Assembly: GCA_963760225.1 (NCBI GenBank) | Contig: CAVXCD010000001.1 | Location: forward strand, 434,001-498,000 | Source: 13-2-20CM-66-19 sp963760225 | GTDB lineage: Bacteria; Pseudomonadota; Gammaproteobacteria; Steroidobacterales; Steroidobacteraceae | Length of the DNA stretch: 64,000 bases | Direction of reading: 5' to 3' | Shown: in pieces, positions 42,635-50,908 of the stretch | Position numbering within the stretch: position 1 is the stretch's first letter | Layout of the letters: the number at the start of each line of letters is the position of its first letter | Position numbers and translations under genes: made by a program | The notes under the pieces: generated by a model | What the model was told of the DNA's origin: nothing | Seen by the model: the letters and a program-made list of their open reading frames with translations, nothing else | Database searches by the model: none

Positions 42635-43407
42635 GTCCGCGCGAGCGCATCAGCAGCGCGATCCGCGCGGCCGCCGCGCGCGGCGAGCCGGCGCTGGTCG
42701 CCTATCTCACCGCGGGCTTCCCCACTCGGGAGCGTTTCCGCGAGCAGCTGCGCTCGCTCGCCGCCGTCGCCGACGTGATCGAGGTCGGCGTGCCGTTCAC
42801 CGACCCGATGGCCGACGGCGTCACCATCCAGCGCGCGAGCCTCGCGGCCCTTGCACAGGGCGTGAGCCTCAGGTGGATACTCGCCGAGCTCGAGACGCTG
42901 CGCGGCCTGCGCACCCCGCTCCTTCTCATGAGCTACCTGAATCCGCTGCTCGCCTTCGGCGTGCGGGCGCTGGCGGATGCCGCCGCGCAGGCCGGGGTCG
43001 CGGGCTTCATCGTGCCCGACCTGCCGCTGGATGAGAGCAGCGAATTGCGCGCCGCACTCGGTGCACGCGAGCTGGCGCTCGTGCAGATGGTGACCCCGGT
43101 GACCGAGCCCGCGCGCCTCACGGCGCTGTGCGCTGCCAGCGAGGGCTTCGTGTACGCCGTCACCATGACCGGTACCACCGGGCGCAACGTCGCGGTGCCC
43201 GATGAGGTGATCGCTTATCTCGACCGGGTGCGCGCATGCGCGCAGCTTCCGGTGTGCGCCGGCTTTGGCATCCGCACTCGCGCCCAGGTGGCGCGTCTCG
43301 CCGGGCACGTCGACGGGGTGGTGATCGGCTCGGCGCTGGTGGAACTGCTCGAGCGCGGCGAGGATCCTGGCGCGTGGCTCGCGGCGCTGCGCGGAGTGAC
43401 GGCATGA
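42631..43407 (+). CDS. trpA: Tryptophan synthase alpha chain
   Basis: 258 residues from GTG 42631. Cleaves indole-glycerol phosphate to indole, which is channelled to TrpB. Catalytic Glu and Asp lie in VIEVGVPFTDPMADGVTIQRAS; other motifs are LMSYLNPLLAFGV, VAGFIVPDLPLDES, VYAVTMTGTTG and CAGFGIRTRAQV. Its stop overlaps the start of a non-trp gene (ATGA at 43404), so the operon does not end here. Length slightly shorter than average, without gaps in the barrel. Confidence 0.97.
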   Translation: MSPRERISSAIRAAAARGEPALVAYLTAGFPTRERFREQLRSLAAVADVIEVGVPFTDPMADGVTIQRASLAALAQGVSLRWILAELETLRGLRTPLLLMSYLNPLLAFGVRALADAAAQAGVAGFIVPDLPLDESSELRAALGARELALVQMVTPVTEPARLTALCAASEGFVYAVTMTGTTGRNVAVPDEVIAYLDRVRACAQLPVCAGFGIRTRAQVARLAGHVDGVVIGSALVELLERGEDPGAWLAALRGVTA

Positions 43408-44141
43408 AGACGCTCACCATCGCCACGCGCTTCTGCGGACCGACGGCCTCCGCCAACGGCGGCTACTTCGCCGGGATGGTGGCGACGCTCGCCGCGCGCA
43501 CGCTGAGCGTGCGGCTCAAGGTGCCGCCGCCGCTCGACACCGAGTTCAGCGTCGCGGAAACGGCCGACGGCGCGCTGCAGGTGTGCCGCGGTACCCAGGT
43601 CATCGGCGAGGCGCGTCCCGCGCAGCTCGCGCTCGATGCGCCGGGGGCGCCCGAGTACCTGCAAGCCGTGGAAGCCTCGCGCCACTACGCCGGCTTCCGC
43701 TACCACCGCTTTCCCAGCTGCTTCGTGTGTGGCACGCAGCGCCTGCGCGGCGATGGCCTGCGTATCTTCGCCGGTCCGATCGCCGCGCGCGACTTGGTGG
43801 CGGCGCCCTGGGTGCCCGATACCTCGCTGGACGCCGGCGACGGCAAGGTGCGCGCGGAATTCATGTCGGCGGCGCTCGATTGCCCGGGCTATTACGCGGT
43901 GGCGCCCGACGATCGCATGCTGCTGCTCGCGGAGTTCACCGCGCACGTCGACCGGCGGGTGCACATCGGCGAATCCTGCACGGTGGTGGGCTGGCGCATC
44001 AGCGGCAGCGGGCGCAAACACGAAGCCGGCACCGCGCTGTTCGACGGCAAGGGCGAGCTGTGCGGCCGGGCGCGCGCGCTGTGGATCGAGCCGCGCGCGG
44101 CGGCCGCGCCGGCGGCGTCAGGTAGTCCCGCAGGTGACTGA
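43404..44141 (+). CDS. Hotdog-fold thioesterase-like protein
   Basis: 245 residues. The sequence suggests two hotdog-like halves: GPTASANGGYFAGMVATLAA (a hotdog helix with the GGY-AG pattern) and the second half (FMSAALDCPGYYAVAPDDR, then FTAHVDRRVHIGESCTVVGW and GTALFDGKGELCGRARALW). A cysteine-containing motif, FPSCFVCGTQR, lies between. Similar proteins are often named thioesterase-like or hypothetical. No catalytic assignment is certain. It is translationally coupled to trpA by ATGA and overlaps the TIR gene by 8 nt, so it is transcribed with the trp genes; a link to tryptophan synthesis is not evident. Confidence 0.72.
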   Translation: MKTLTIATRFCGPTASANGGYFAGMVATLAARTLSVRLKVPPPLDTEFSVAETADGALQVCRGTQVIGEARPAQLALDAPGAPEYLQAVEASRHYAGFRYHRFPSCFVCGTQRLRGDGLRIFAGPIAARDLVAAPWVPDTSLDAGDGKVRAEFMSAALDCPGYYAVAPDDRMLLLAEFTAHVDRRVHIGESCTVVGWRISGSGRKHEAGTALFDGKGELCGRARALWIEPRAAAAPAASGSPAGD

Positions 44142-46161
44142 GCCATCTCACGCCGTATTTCTCAGTTACGCCTCAGAGGATGCGCAGGCTGCCCAGAGGG
44201 TTTGCGAGGCGCTGCGCGCTGCCGGAATCGAAGTCTGGTTGGATCAGAGTGAGCTGCGCGGCGGGGATTTGTGGGACCAAAAGATCCGTCGCGAGATCCA
44301 CGACTGCGCTTTGTTCCTGCCAATCATTTCCCGGCACACACAGGAGCGGCTCGAAGGGTATTTTCGGCGCGAATGGAAGCTCGCCATCGAGCGTACGCAC
44401 GACATGGCGGAGCAAAAACCCTTCCTTGTGCCGATCGTCGTCGACAGCACCGGTGACAGAGACGCGATAGTCCCGGACCTCTTCCGGGCGGTGCAGTGGA
44501 CGCGCCTGCCGGCAGGCGAGACGCCCACCGCCTTCATCGAGCGCGTCAAGCGTCTGTTGTCGCCCGAGGCATCGACGCCGATCCGAGCGTCCGCGCCATC
44601 TCAGGCTGGGTCCGGCGGAACCAACCGGACCTCAGTGCGGGCCGGCTGGGCGCTGACGAGGGGGTTGCCGGTGGCGCTCGCTGTGTTGATCCTGGCGGCG
44701 GGAGCGTATTTCGCCATCGACAGGGGCTGGTTCTGGAAGCCTGCGGCGTCGTCCCCGAGCGTTGCAGCCAGCGTCGCCGCTTTCAGCCCTCCCGCGCACT
44801 CAGTTGCGGTGCTGCCGTTCATCAACATGAGCGGGGACAAGGAGCAGGAGTACTTCTCTGAGGGCCTTACCGAAGAGCTCCTCAATTCCCTGGCTGAGGT
44901 AAACGGGCTGCAGGTCGCAGCCCGGACGTCGGCTTTCTCCTTCCAGGGAAAGGACATTGACCTTGGCACGATCGCCCACAAGCTCAACGTCGGGGCCGTC
45001 CTCGAAGGCAGCGTACGCCGTTCCGGCCATACGGTGCGCATCACTGCGCAGCTCATCAACGCCGTCACGGGCTTTCACCTGTGGTCGAAGACCTATGACC
45101 GCGACTTAGGCGATGTGCTGCAGCTGCAGACCGAGATCGCCACGGCCGTCGCCGAGGCGCTCAAGGTCACGCTGCTCGGCGATGTTTCTACAAAAATCGA
45201 ACTCGGCGGTACGCGCAATCCCGCCGCCTTCGATGCGTACCTGCGCGGCCTAAAGCTGGCCCGCATAGCGGCTGCCACGACACCGATGGAGTGCCAAGCT
45301 CCTGTCGCTGCATTCAGCGAGGCAATAACGCTCGACTCCAATTTCGCCTTAGCGTACGCCAACCGCGCACTTATCACGTCGGAATGCACGGGCAACAGTC
45401 GCGGCTGGCTGCAGCAGCAGGGGGCCGGACGTGCGGACGCCGAGCGTGCCATCGCGCTGGCTCCCAGCCTGGCGGATGGATACGTTGCCTTGAGTCGGAT
45501 CGAGCAGGGATCGCTGAAGTTGGCAGCGGCTGATCAGGCGTGCGTTCGCGCCCTCGCCTTAGGTCCAGGCAACGTTTGGGTTCTGTATGATTGCAGCCTT
45601 CTGGCCGCTTTTCTGGGACACGCCGACACCGCGATCGTCGATGCGCGGCACGGCGTCGCGCTCGACCCGCTCAATCCCTTGAGCCATCGCGCGCTGGGTG
45701 ACACGCTGCGATATGCACGCCGCTACGAGGGGGCGATCGCGGCCTATCAGGCCGCGATCTCCGCGGACCCCGAACACTCGGCCGAAACCTACGCGCTGCG
45801 CGGCCTGTCCTATTATTTGGCTGGCAATCTCTCTTCGGCCCAATCCTCGTGCGAGGTGACACCAGAGTCATTCCGCAATCGGGTGTGTCGGGCGCTGGTC
45901 TATGACAGGCTCGGTCGTCATGCGGACGCCGCGGCGGTACTAGCCAAGATCATGCAAGACGGCGGTGATGCAGCCGCGTATCAGTACGCCGAAATTTTCG
46001 CTCAATGGAGCGACCGCAAAGCCGCTTTGGACTGGCTGGAGAAGGCCATGCGGCTGCACGATCCGGGATTGGTGTACACGAAAGTCGATCCACTACTGGA
46101 TCCCTTGCGCAAGGAGCCGCGCTTTCAGGCGGTGATGCAGGAATTACAGTTTCCGCAGTGA
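44134..46161 (+). CDS. TIR domain - membrane - TolB/FlgO-like - TPR protein
   Basis: 675 residues from GTG 44134. Residues 6-140 form a TIR domain (HAVFLSYASEDAQAAQRVCE, GIEVWLDQSELRGGDLWDQK, and YFRREWKLAIERTHD with E80 in the position of the TIR catalytic Glu). A Ser/Thr/Ala linker leads to one TM helix (178-196, LPVALAVLILAAGAYFAI). Residues 222-345 are a TolB-N/FlgO-like domain (SVAVLPFINMSGDKEQEYFS, GAVLEGSVRRSGHTVRITAQ), as in CadC- or cyclase-linked TPR proteins. TPR-type repeats follow to the end. The TIR part is cytoplasmic and the TolB-TPR part periplasmic by this topology. NADase or defence activity is possible but not shown. It is the last gene of the trp transcript and is less GC-rich than the trp genes. 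Confidence 0.85.
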   Translation: MTEPSHAVFLSYASEDAQAAQRVCEALRAAGIEVWLDQSELRGGDLWDQKIRREIHDCALFLPIISRHTQERLEGYFRREWKLAIERTHDMAEQKPFLVPIVVDSTGDRDAIVPDLFRAVQWTRLPAGETPTAFIERVKRLLSPEASTPIRASAPSQAGSGGTNRTSVRAGWALTRGLPVALAVLILAAGAYFAIDRGWFWKPAASSPSVAASVAAFSPPAHSVAVLPFINMSGDKEQEYFSEGLTEELLNSLAEVNGLQVAARTSAFSFQGKDIDLGTIAHKLNVGAVLEGSVRRSGHTVRITAQLINAVTGFHLWSKTYDRDLGDVLQLQTEIATAVAEALKVTLLGDVSTKIELGGTRNPAAFDAYLRGLKLARIAAATTPMECQAPVAAFSEAITLDSNFALAYANRALITSECTGNSRGWLQQQGAGRADAERAIALAPSLADGYVALSRIEQGSLKLAAADQACVRALALGPGNVWVLYDCSLLAAFLGHADTAIVDARHGVALDPLNPLSHRALGDTLRYARRYEGAIAAYQAAISADPEHSAETYALRGLSYYLAGNLSSAQSSCEVTPESFRNRVCRALVYDRLGRHADAAAVLAKIMQDGGDAAAYQYAEIFAQWSDRKAALDWLEKAMRLHDPGLVYTKVDPLLDPLRKEPRFQAVMQELQFPQ

Positions 46162-46167
46162 GCGACG

Positions 46168-46205
46168 CCGCGCGCCGGGTGCTCGCGGGGCTCGCCGCGG
46201 TGCGC
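46168..46205. repeat. Near copy of the trpD 3' end
   Basis: Bases 46168-46205 match 39868-39905 (within the 3' end of trpD) at 35 of 38 positions. In the plus frame the segment would read DAARRVLAGLAAVR, as does the TrpD C-terminus (GAARRVLAGLAAVRP). It starts 7 nt after the stop of the TIR gene and ends just before the stop of the convergent aldo/keto reductase gene. It may be a remnant of a former gene end or a small duplication; GC-rich chance similarity cannot be excluded. Confidence 0.45.
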
Positions 46206-47195
46206 TCAGCCGCGTACCAGCCGCATCATGTTTTCCGCGTAGCGCGCCCCGGCCACCGCACCGGCGGGAAACACCGCCTCGATCGCCGCGAGGTCGTTGC
46301 TGCCCAAGGTGACCTCGAGCGCGCCCAGGTTCTCCTCGAGGTTGGCGATGCGGCGCGTGCCCGGAATCGGCACGATGTGTTCCCACTGCGCCAGCACCCA
46401 GGCGAGCGCCAGCTGCGCCGGTGTGCAACCCTTCTCCCGCGCCAGCTCCTTCACCTTGTCGACCAGCGCCAGGTTGCGGGCGAAGTTCTCGCCCTGGAAG
46501 CGCGGCACGTCGCGGCGGTAGTCATCGGGCCCGAAGTCGGCGGGCGTGCGGATGGCGCCGGTGAGAAAGCCACGCCCGAGCGGGCTGTAGGGCACCAGCG
46601 CGATGTCGAGCCGCCGGCACGCGTCCAGCACGCCGTTCTCCGGGTCGCGCGTCCACAGCGAGTATTCGCTCTGCAGCGCGGTGATGCGGTGCACGCGCTG
46701 CGCGCGCTCGAGCGTCTGCGGAGCAACTTCCGACAGCCCGAGGTAGCGCACCTTGCCCGCGCGCACCAGCTCTCCCATCGCGCCCACCGTCTCCTCGATC
46801 GGCACCTGGCGATCGACGCGGTGCAGGTAGTACAGGTCGATCTGCTCGACCTGCAGGCGCTTCAGGCTCGCGTCGCAAGCCGCGCGCACGTGCGCCGGAC
46901 TGCCGTCGATCGCGCGTGCCGCGGGGTCGGTCGCATCGCGCACGAAGCCGAATTTGGTGGCGAGGAACGCCTGGCCGCGCCGGCCCTTGAGCGCGCGCCC
47001 AACCAGCTCCTCGTTGGTGTAGGGGCCGTAGGCATCCGCGGTGTCGAGGAAGCTGACGCCGCGGTCGAGCGCATGCTGCAGCGTCGCGATCGATTCGGCG
47101 TCGCTGTGCGCTCCGTAGAACTCGCTCATGCCCATGCAGCCGAGACCGAGCGCCGAAACCGTGGGGCCGTTGCGGCCGAGCCTGCGCGTCTGCAT
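46206..47195 (-). CDS. Aldo/keto reductase (YajO/Gr-type, voltage-gated K channel beta-like)
   Basis: 329 residues from ATG 47195 with GAGGAG upstream. AKR barrel: MQTRRLGRNGPTVSALGLGCMGMSEFYG at the start, catalytic Asp-Tyr in SFLDTADAYGPYTNEELVG, Lys in FLATKFGFV, His in DLYYLHRVD, and the NADP motif IVPIPGTRRIANLEENLGAL. It resembles plant and bacterial perakine-reductase-like AKRs (AKR13). Likely cytoplasmic, NADPH-dependent aldehyde/ketone reductase; substrate unknown. It is the last gene of the minus-strand series starting with the DUF971 gene, 97 nt after the MATE gene. Confidence 0.92.
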   Translation of the reverse strand: MQTRRLGRNGPTVSALGLGCMGMSEFYGAHSDAESIATLQHALDRGVSFLDTADAYGPYTNEELVGRALKGRRGQAFLATKFGFVRDATDPAARAIDGSPAHVRAACDASLKRLQVEQIDLYYLHRVDRQVPIEETVGAMGELVRAGKVRYLGLSEVAPQTLERAQRVHRITALQSEYSLWTRDPENGVLDACRRLDIALVPYSPLGRGFLTGAIRTPADFGPDDYRRDVPRFQGENFARNLALVDKVKELAREKGCTPAQLALAWVLAQWEHIVPIPGTRRIANLEENLGALEVTLGSNDLAAIEAVFPAGAVAGARYAENMMRLVRG

Positions 47196-47291
47196 AGGTC
47201 GATTCTCCTCAAAAAGTGCTGCCCGGGAGCGCGCATTGTGCACCGCTGCTGCGGCGCCCGGGCATATGCAATTGGAGAGAGAGTGCGGCGC

Positions 47292-48659
47292 TTAGGTTCC
47301 GACCGGCAGCAGGTGCGCGCTGCGCCAGCCGCCGAAGCGGTAATACAGCAGCGCCAGGATGCAGGAGAGGAGCGAGGACAGCGGGAAGCTCCACCACACC
47401 GCGTCCACCTGGTAGCGCTCGAGGAACAGCTGCGCCAGCGGATAGCGCACCAGCAGCAGCGAGACGGTGAGAACCACCAGCGGGGCGATGACCGCGCCGG
47501 TGGCGCGCACCACGCCGAACAGCGCCACCGTGACGCCGAAGAAGATGAACGAGGGCGTGACGATACGGTTCATGTGGCTGGCGACGCTCAGCGCGGTCGA
47601 GGCGGCCGGCAGGAATAGTCCGAAGATATGCCGGTCGAGCAGCTCGATGGCGAGCACGATCGAGCCGGTGAGGATCACGCTGAACAGCACGCCGACGCGG
47701 GCGATGCGCGTCACCCGATCCCACTTGCGGGCGCCGACGTTCTGCGCCGTCATGGCCGACACCGCCATGCCGACGGCGAACGCCGGCATCTGGATGTAGT
47801 TCCAGATCTGCAGCGCCGCGCCGAACGCCGCGGTGGTATCGACGCCGAAGCGGTTGACGAGCGTGATCATGAGCACCCCGCTCAGGGACATCACCAGCAT
47901 CTGCGCGCTCATCGGGATGCCCTTCCTCACCAGCGTCGCCGCCACCGCCCAGTCGATCTTGAGGAGCTTCAGCTCCTCGCGGTGCAGGCACAGCACGTGG
48001 TGCCGCCGGTAGAGGTGGCGGATAAGAGCCGCAAGACTCACCGCCTGCGCGATGAAGGTCGCGAGCGCCGAGCCGGCGATGCCCAAGCGCGGCGCCGGAC
48101 CCAGGCCGAAGATGAATACCGGGTTGAGCGCGATGTCGATGCCGACCGACAGCAGCATGAAATAGAACGGCGTCTTCGAATCCCCGGCGCCGCGCAGCAC
48201 CGCCATGACGAACGCATACAGGTAGAGGAACGGCAGCGCCAGGAAGATGACGCGCATGTAGGCGACGGCGAGCTCGAGCGAGTCGGGCGGGGTGCTCATG
48301 GCGATCAACAGCGGTCGGCACAGGACGAGTCCCGCGATCGCCATCGCCACCGAGATGGCGGCGAAGAACGTGGCGCTGGTGCCGACCACGCGCTTGGTCT
48401 CGGCCATGTTGTTGGCGCCGATGCACTGGCCGATGAGAATGGTGGCGGCGAGCGCCACGCCGAAGGCCGCGCCGATCAGCAGGAACATCACCGTGTTGGC
48501 ATTGGAGGTCGCGGTGAGCGCCGCCTCACCCAGGCCGCGGCCCACCCAGATCGAGTTCACCGAGCCGTTGAGCGACTGCAGTACGTTGGCGAACAGGATG
48601 GGCAGCGCGAACCGGAACAGTCCGGTGCCGATCGGGCCTTCCGTGAGCGCGCGCTGCAC
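47292..48659 (-). CDS. MATE-family efflux transporter
   Basis: 455 residues with about 12 TM helices in two bundles, a cation-coupled drug/metabolite exporter. The start GTGLFRFALPILFANVLQSLNGSVNSIWVGRGLGEAALTATSNANT (spread over residues 8-55) is the MATE N-terminal pattern. The central KGIPMSAQMLVMSLSGVLMITLVNRFG block begins the second bundle. The substrate is not predictable. Its start is 4 nt after the ubiB stop, so it is transcribed with ubiB; the linkage may be accidental. Confidence 0.93.
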   Translation of the reverse strand: MQRALTEGPIGTGLFRFALPILFANVLQSLNGSVNSIWVGRGLGEAALTATSNANTVMFLLIGAAFGVALAATILIGQCIGANNMAETKRVVGTSATFFAAISVAMAIAGLVLCRPLLIAMSTPPDSLELAVAYMRVIFLALPFLYLYAFVMAVLRGAGDSKTPFYFMLLSVGIDIALNPVFIFGLGPAPRLGIAGSALATFIAQAVSLAALIRHLYRRHHVLCLHREELKLLKIDWAVAATLVRKGIPMSAQMLVMSLSGVLMITLVNRFGVDTTAAFGAALQIWNYIQMPAFAVGMAVSAMTAQNVGARKWDRVTRIARVGVLFSVILTGSIVLAIELLDRHIFGLFLPAASTALSVASHMNRIVTPSFIFFGVTVALFGVVRATGAVIAPLVVLTVSLLLVRYPLAQLFLERYQVDAVWWSFPLSSLLSCILALLYYRFGGWRSAHLLPVGT

Positions 48660-48663
48660 CGCT

Positions 48664-50301
48664 TCAGCGCCACAGGCCGTAGGTGATCTTCACCAGCGCG
48701 ATGGCGAGCAGCGTCCACCCGACCCACGCAGGGCTGCGCCCCACCGCGAGCCACACCAGCGCGCCGCTGAGCACTGCCGCCCCAAGGATCAGCGCATCGT
48801 GGCGGCGCGCGGTGCGGCGCGGCGGCGCGGCGTCCGCGGCCGGCGCTTGCGCCGCCGCCGGCGCAGCCGCCAGGTCCTGGCTGCGGCGCATCCACGCCAG
48901 CAGCAGCGCCGGCAGGCTGCGCGCCGCGTCCAGCAGCTGCGGCGCGTGCGCGCGCAGCTCCTTCACCAGCGTGCGCAGGCTGCTGCGCTCGCGCATCCAC
49001 TCGCGAAGGATGGGCGTCGCGGTCTTCCACACGTCCAGCTCCGGGTACAGCTCGCGCCCCAGGCCCTCGACGTTGAGCAACGTCTTCTGCAGCAGGATGA
49101 GCTGCGGCTGGATCTGCACGTCGAAGCGCCGCGCGATCTCGAACAGCCGCAGCAGGATCGCGCCAAAGGAGATGTCCTTCAGCGGCCGGTCGAAGATCGG
49201 CTCGCAAACCGTGCGCACCGCGGACTCCATCTCGTCGAGGCGCGTGCCGGCGGGCACCCAGCCGGACTCGAGGTGCAGCTGCGCCACGCGCCGGTAGTCA
49301 CGCTCGAACACCGCGAGGAAGTTCTCGGCGAGGTAATGCTGGTCGCGCGGGTCGAGCGTGCCGACGATGCCGAAGTCCACCGCCGCGTAGCGCGGCCGGC
49401 GCGGCTCGTCGATCAGCACGAAGATGTTGCCCGGGTGCATGTCGGCGTGGAAGAAATTGTGGCGGAACACCTGGGTGAAGAAGATGCGCACGCCGTTCTC
49501 GGCGAGCTGCGCGATGTCGGTACCGGCCGCCTTGAGGCGCGCCAGGTCGCTGATCGGCACGCCGTGGATGCGCTCCATCACCATGACGTCGCTGCGGCAG
49601 TAGTCGAAGTACACCTCCGGCACATACAGCAGCTCGCTGCCGGCGAAGTTGCGCTTCAGCTGCGAGGCGTTGGCCGCTTCGCGCATCAGGTCCAGCTCGT
49701 CGAGGATGGTCTTCTGGTACTCGTCGACCAGCTCGCGCGGCCGCAGCCGCCGCGCCTCGCGCGCGTAGCGCTGCGCGAGCGCAGCCAGCGCGTGCAGCAC
49801 CTCCAGGTCGCGCTGGATCACCGCGTGCATCCCCGGCCGCAGCACCTTGACCACCACCTCCTGACCGGCGGGCAGCCGCGCGGCGTGCACCTGCGCGATC
49901 GAGGCTGCCGCCAGCGGCGTCTCGTCGAACTCGGCAAAAACCTGCGCGAGCGGCCGGCCGTAGGAGTGCTCGATGAGCGCACGCGCCGTGGCACCGGGGA
50001 ACGGCGGCACGCGGTCCTGCAGTTTCGCCAGCTCGTCGGCAATGTCGGCCGGCAGCAGGTCGCGTCGCGTCGACACCGCCTGGCCGAACTTGACGAACAC
50101 CGGGCCGAGCTCCTGCAGCGCGAGCCGCAGCCGCTGCCCGCGCGCCGCGCTGCGCCGCCGCTCGAACCACACGCCCGGGGAGAGATAGAACAGGAAGCGC
50201 AACGGCCGGTACAGGTGCGTGGCGCGCACGTAGTCGTCGAGGCCGTGCCTGAGCAGCACGCGCTGGATCTCGAGCAGCCGCACGAGCACGCGCAGCTTCA
50301 C
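48664..50301 (-). CDS. ubiB: Ubiquinone biosynthesis kinase-like protein UbiB
   Basis: 545 residues from GTG 50301 (MKLRVLVRLLEIQRVLLRHG); upstream in-frame sequence overlaps ubiJ and reads as shadow. ABC1/ADCK motifs: the KxGQ box GPVFVKFGQAVSTRRDLLP, the Ala-rich loop PLAAASIAQVHAA, VVVKVLRPG (ATP lysine), catalytic HADMHPGNIFV and DFGIVGTLD. Two TM helices end the protein (ALILGAAVLSGALVWLAVG and WTLLAIALVKITYGLW). It is an atypical kinase/ATPase needed for coenzyme Q production. The operon order ubiE-ubiJ-ubiB is the one known from E. coli. Confidence 0.96.
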   Translation of the reverse strand: MKLRVLVRLLEIQRVLLRHGLDDYVRATHLYRPLRFLFYLSPGVWFERRRSAARGQRLRLALQELGPVFVKFGQAVSTRRDLLPADIADELAKLQDRVPPFPGATARALIEHSYGRPLAQVFAEFDETPLAAASIAQVHAARLPAGQEVVVKVLRPGMHAVIQRDLEVLHALAALAQRYAREARRLRPRELVDEYQKTILDELDLMREAANASQLKRNFAGSELLYVPEVYFDYCRSDVMVMERIHGVPISDLARLKAAGTDIAQLAENGVRIFFTQVFRHNFFHADMHPGNIFVLIDEPRRPRYAAVDFGIVGTLDPRDQHYLAENFLAVFERDYRRVAQLHLESGWVPAGTRLDEMESAVRTVCEPIFDRPLKDISFGAILLRLFEIARRFDVQIQPQLILLQKTLLNVEGLGRELYPELDVWKTATPILREWMRERSSLRTLVKELRAHAPQLLDAARSLPALLLAWMRRSQDLAAAPAAAQAPAADAAPPRRTARRHDALILGAAVLSGALVWLAVGRSPAWVGWTLLAIALVKITYGLWR

Positions 50302-50314
50302 GGCGCGGCGTTCG

Positions 50315-50908
50315 TCACGGTTGAGCGCGGCGGCGCGCGAGCAGCTCGAGGCGCGCCTGCAGCCGGTCGACGCCCTCGCGCAGCGCGTCGACGCCGCGCA
50401 GGAACTGCTCGCCCTCGTTGCGCGGCACCAGGTCGCGGCGTTCGTGCGCCAGGTATTCGGCGAGGTTGGCGAGGGTGGTGTGCGCCGCGCGGCGCGCCCA
50501 GCGTCCGCCGCCGCGCGCCAGGGTGCCGAGGCGGTGCGCCGCCACGTCGCCCGTGAGCAGCGACAGCTCCTCCTCCACGTCAGGAGTGAGCAGCGCGGCG
50601 AGCTCGCGGAATTTCTGCGCGAGCTCCGCATCGCCGCTGATGGTGACCTCGCCCCGTTGCAGCACCGCCTGCGCCTGTTCACCGCCGAGCGCGGCAAGTC
50701 CGAGCGGGCCGCCCTCGATGCTGGCATCCGCACCGAGCGCATCGCTGGTCACCGCGAGCGTCAGCCCGTCGCTCGCCACCCGCAGCCGCACGATGTCGCG
50801 CACCACGATGGCGACGCTCTTGCCGGCGAGCTGCGCGCACAGCTGCCGCGCGCGCGGCGAGCGTGGCAGGCCGCGGTTGAGCAGCTGCCCGAGGGTCGCC
50901 GTCAGCAC
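50315..50908 (-). CDS. ubiJ: Ubiquinone biosynthesis accessory factor UbiJ (SCP2 domain)
   Basis: 197 residues from GTG 50908, which overlaps the ubiE stop by 7 nt. The SCP2-like N-terminal half (KSVAIVVRDIVRLRVASDGL, GPLGLAALGGEQAQAVLQRG, EVTISGDAELAQKFRELAAL) binds lipids such as ubiquinone intermediates. The C-terminal half is helical and charged (EYLAHERRDLVPRNEGEQFL, VDALREGVDRLQARLELLA) and forms a coiled coil. Sequence is less conserved than its neighbours, and the location between ubiE and ubiB supports the call strongly. Confidence 0.9.
   Translation of the reverse strand: MLTATLGQLLNRGLPRSPRARQLCAQLAGKSVAIVVRDIVRLRVASDGLTLAVTSDALGADASIEGGPLGLAALGGEQAQAVLQRGEVTISGDAELAQKFRELAALLTPDVEEELSLLTGDVAAHRLGTLARGGGRWARRAAHTTLANLAEYLAHERRDLVPRNEGEQFLRGVDALREGVDRLQARLELLARRRAQP

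Noticed and set aside
44134..46161. Calling the TIR gene an anti-phage defence system
   Set aside because: No partner defence genes, and the TIR-TolB-TPR architecture is common as a signalling-type protein; the claim would go beyond the evidence.
48292..50556. 754-codon plus-strand frame across the MATE/ubiB region
   Set aside because: Arg/His/Gln-rich shadow opposite well-defined MATE and UbiB genes.
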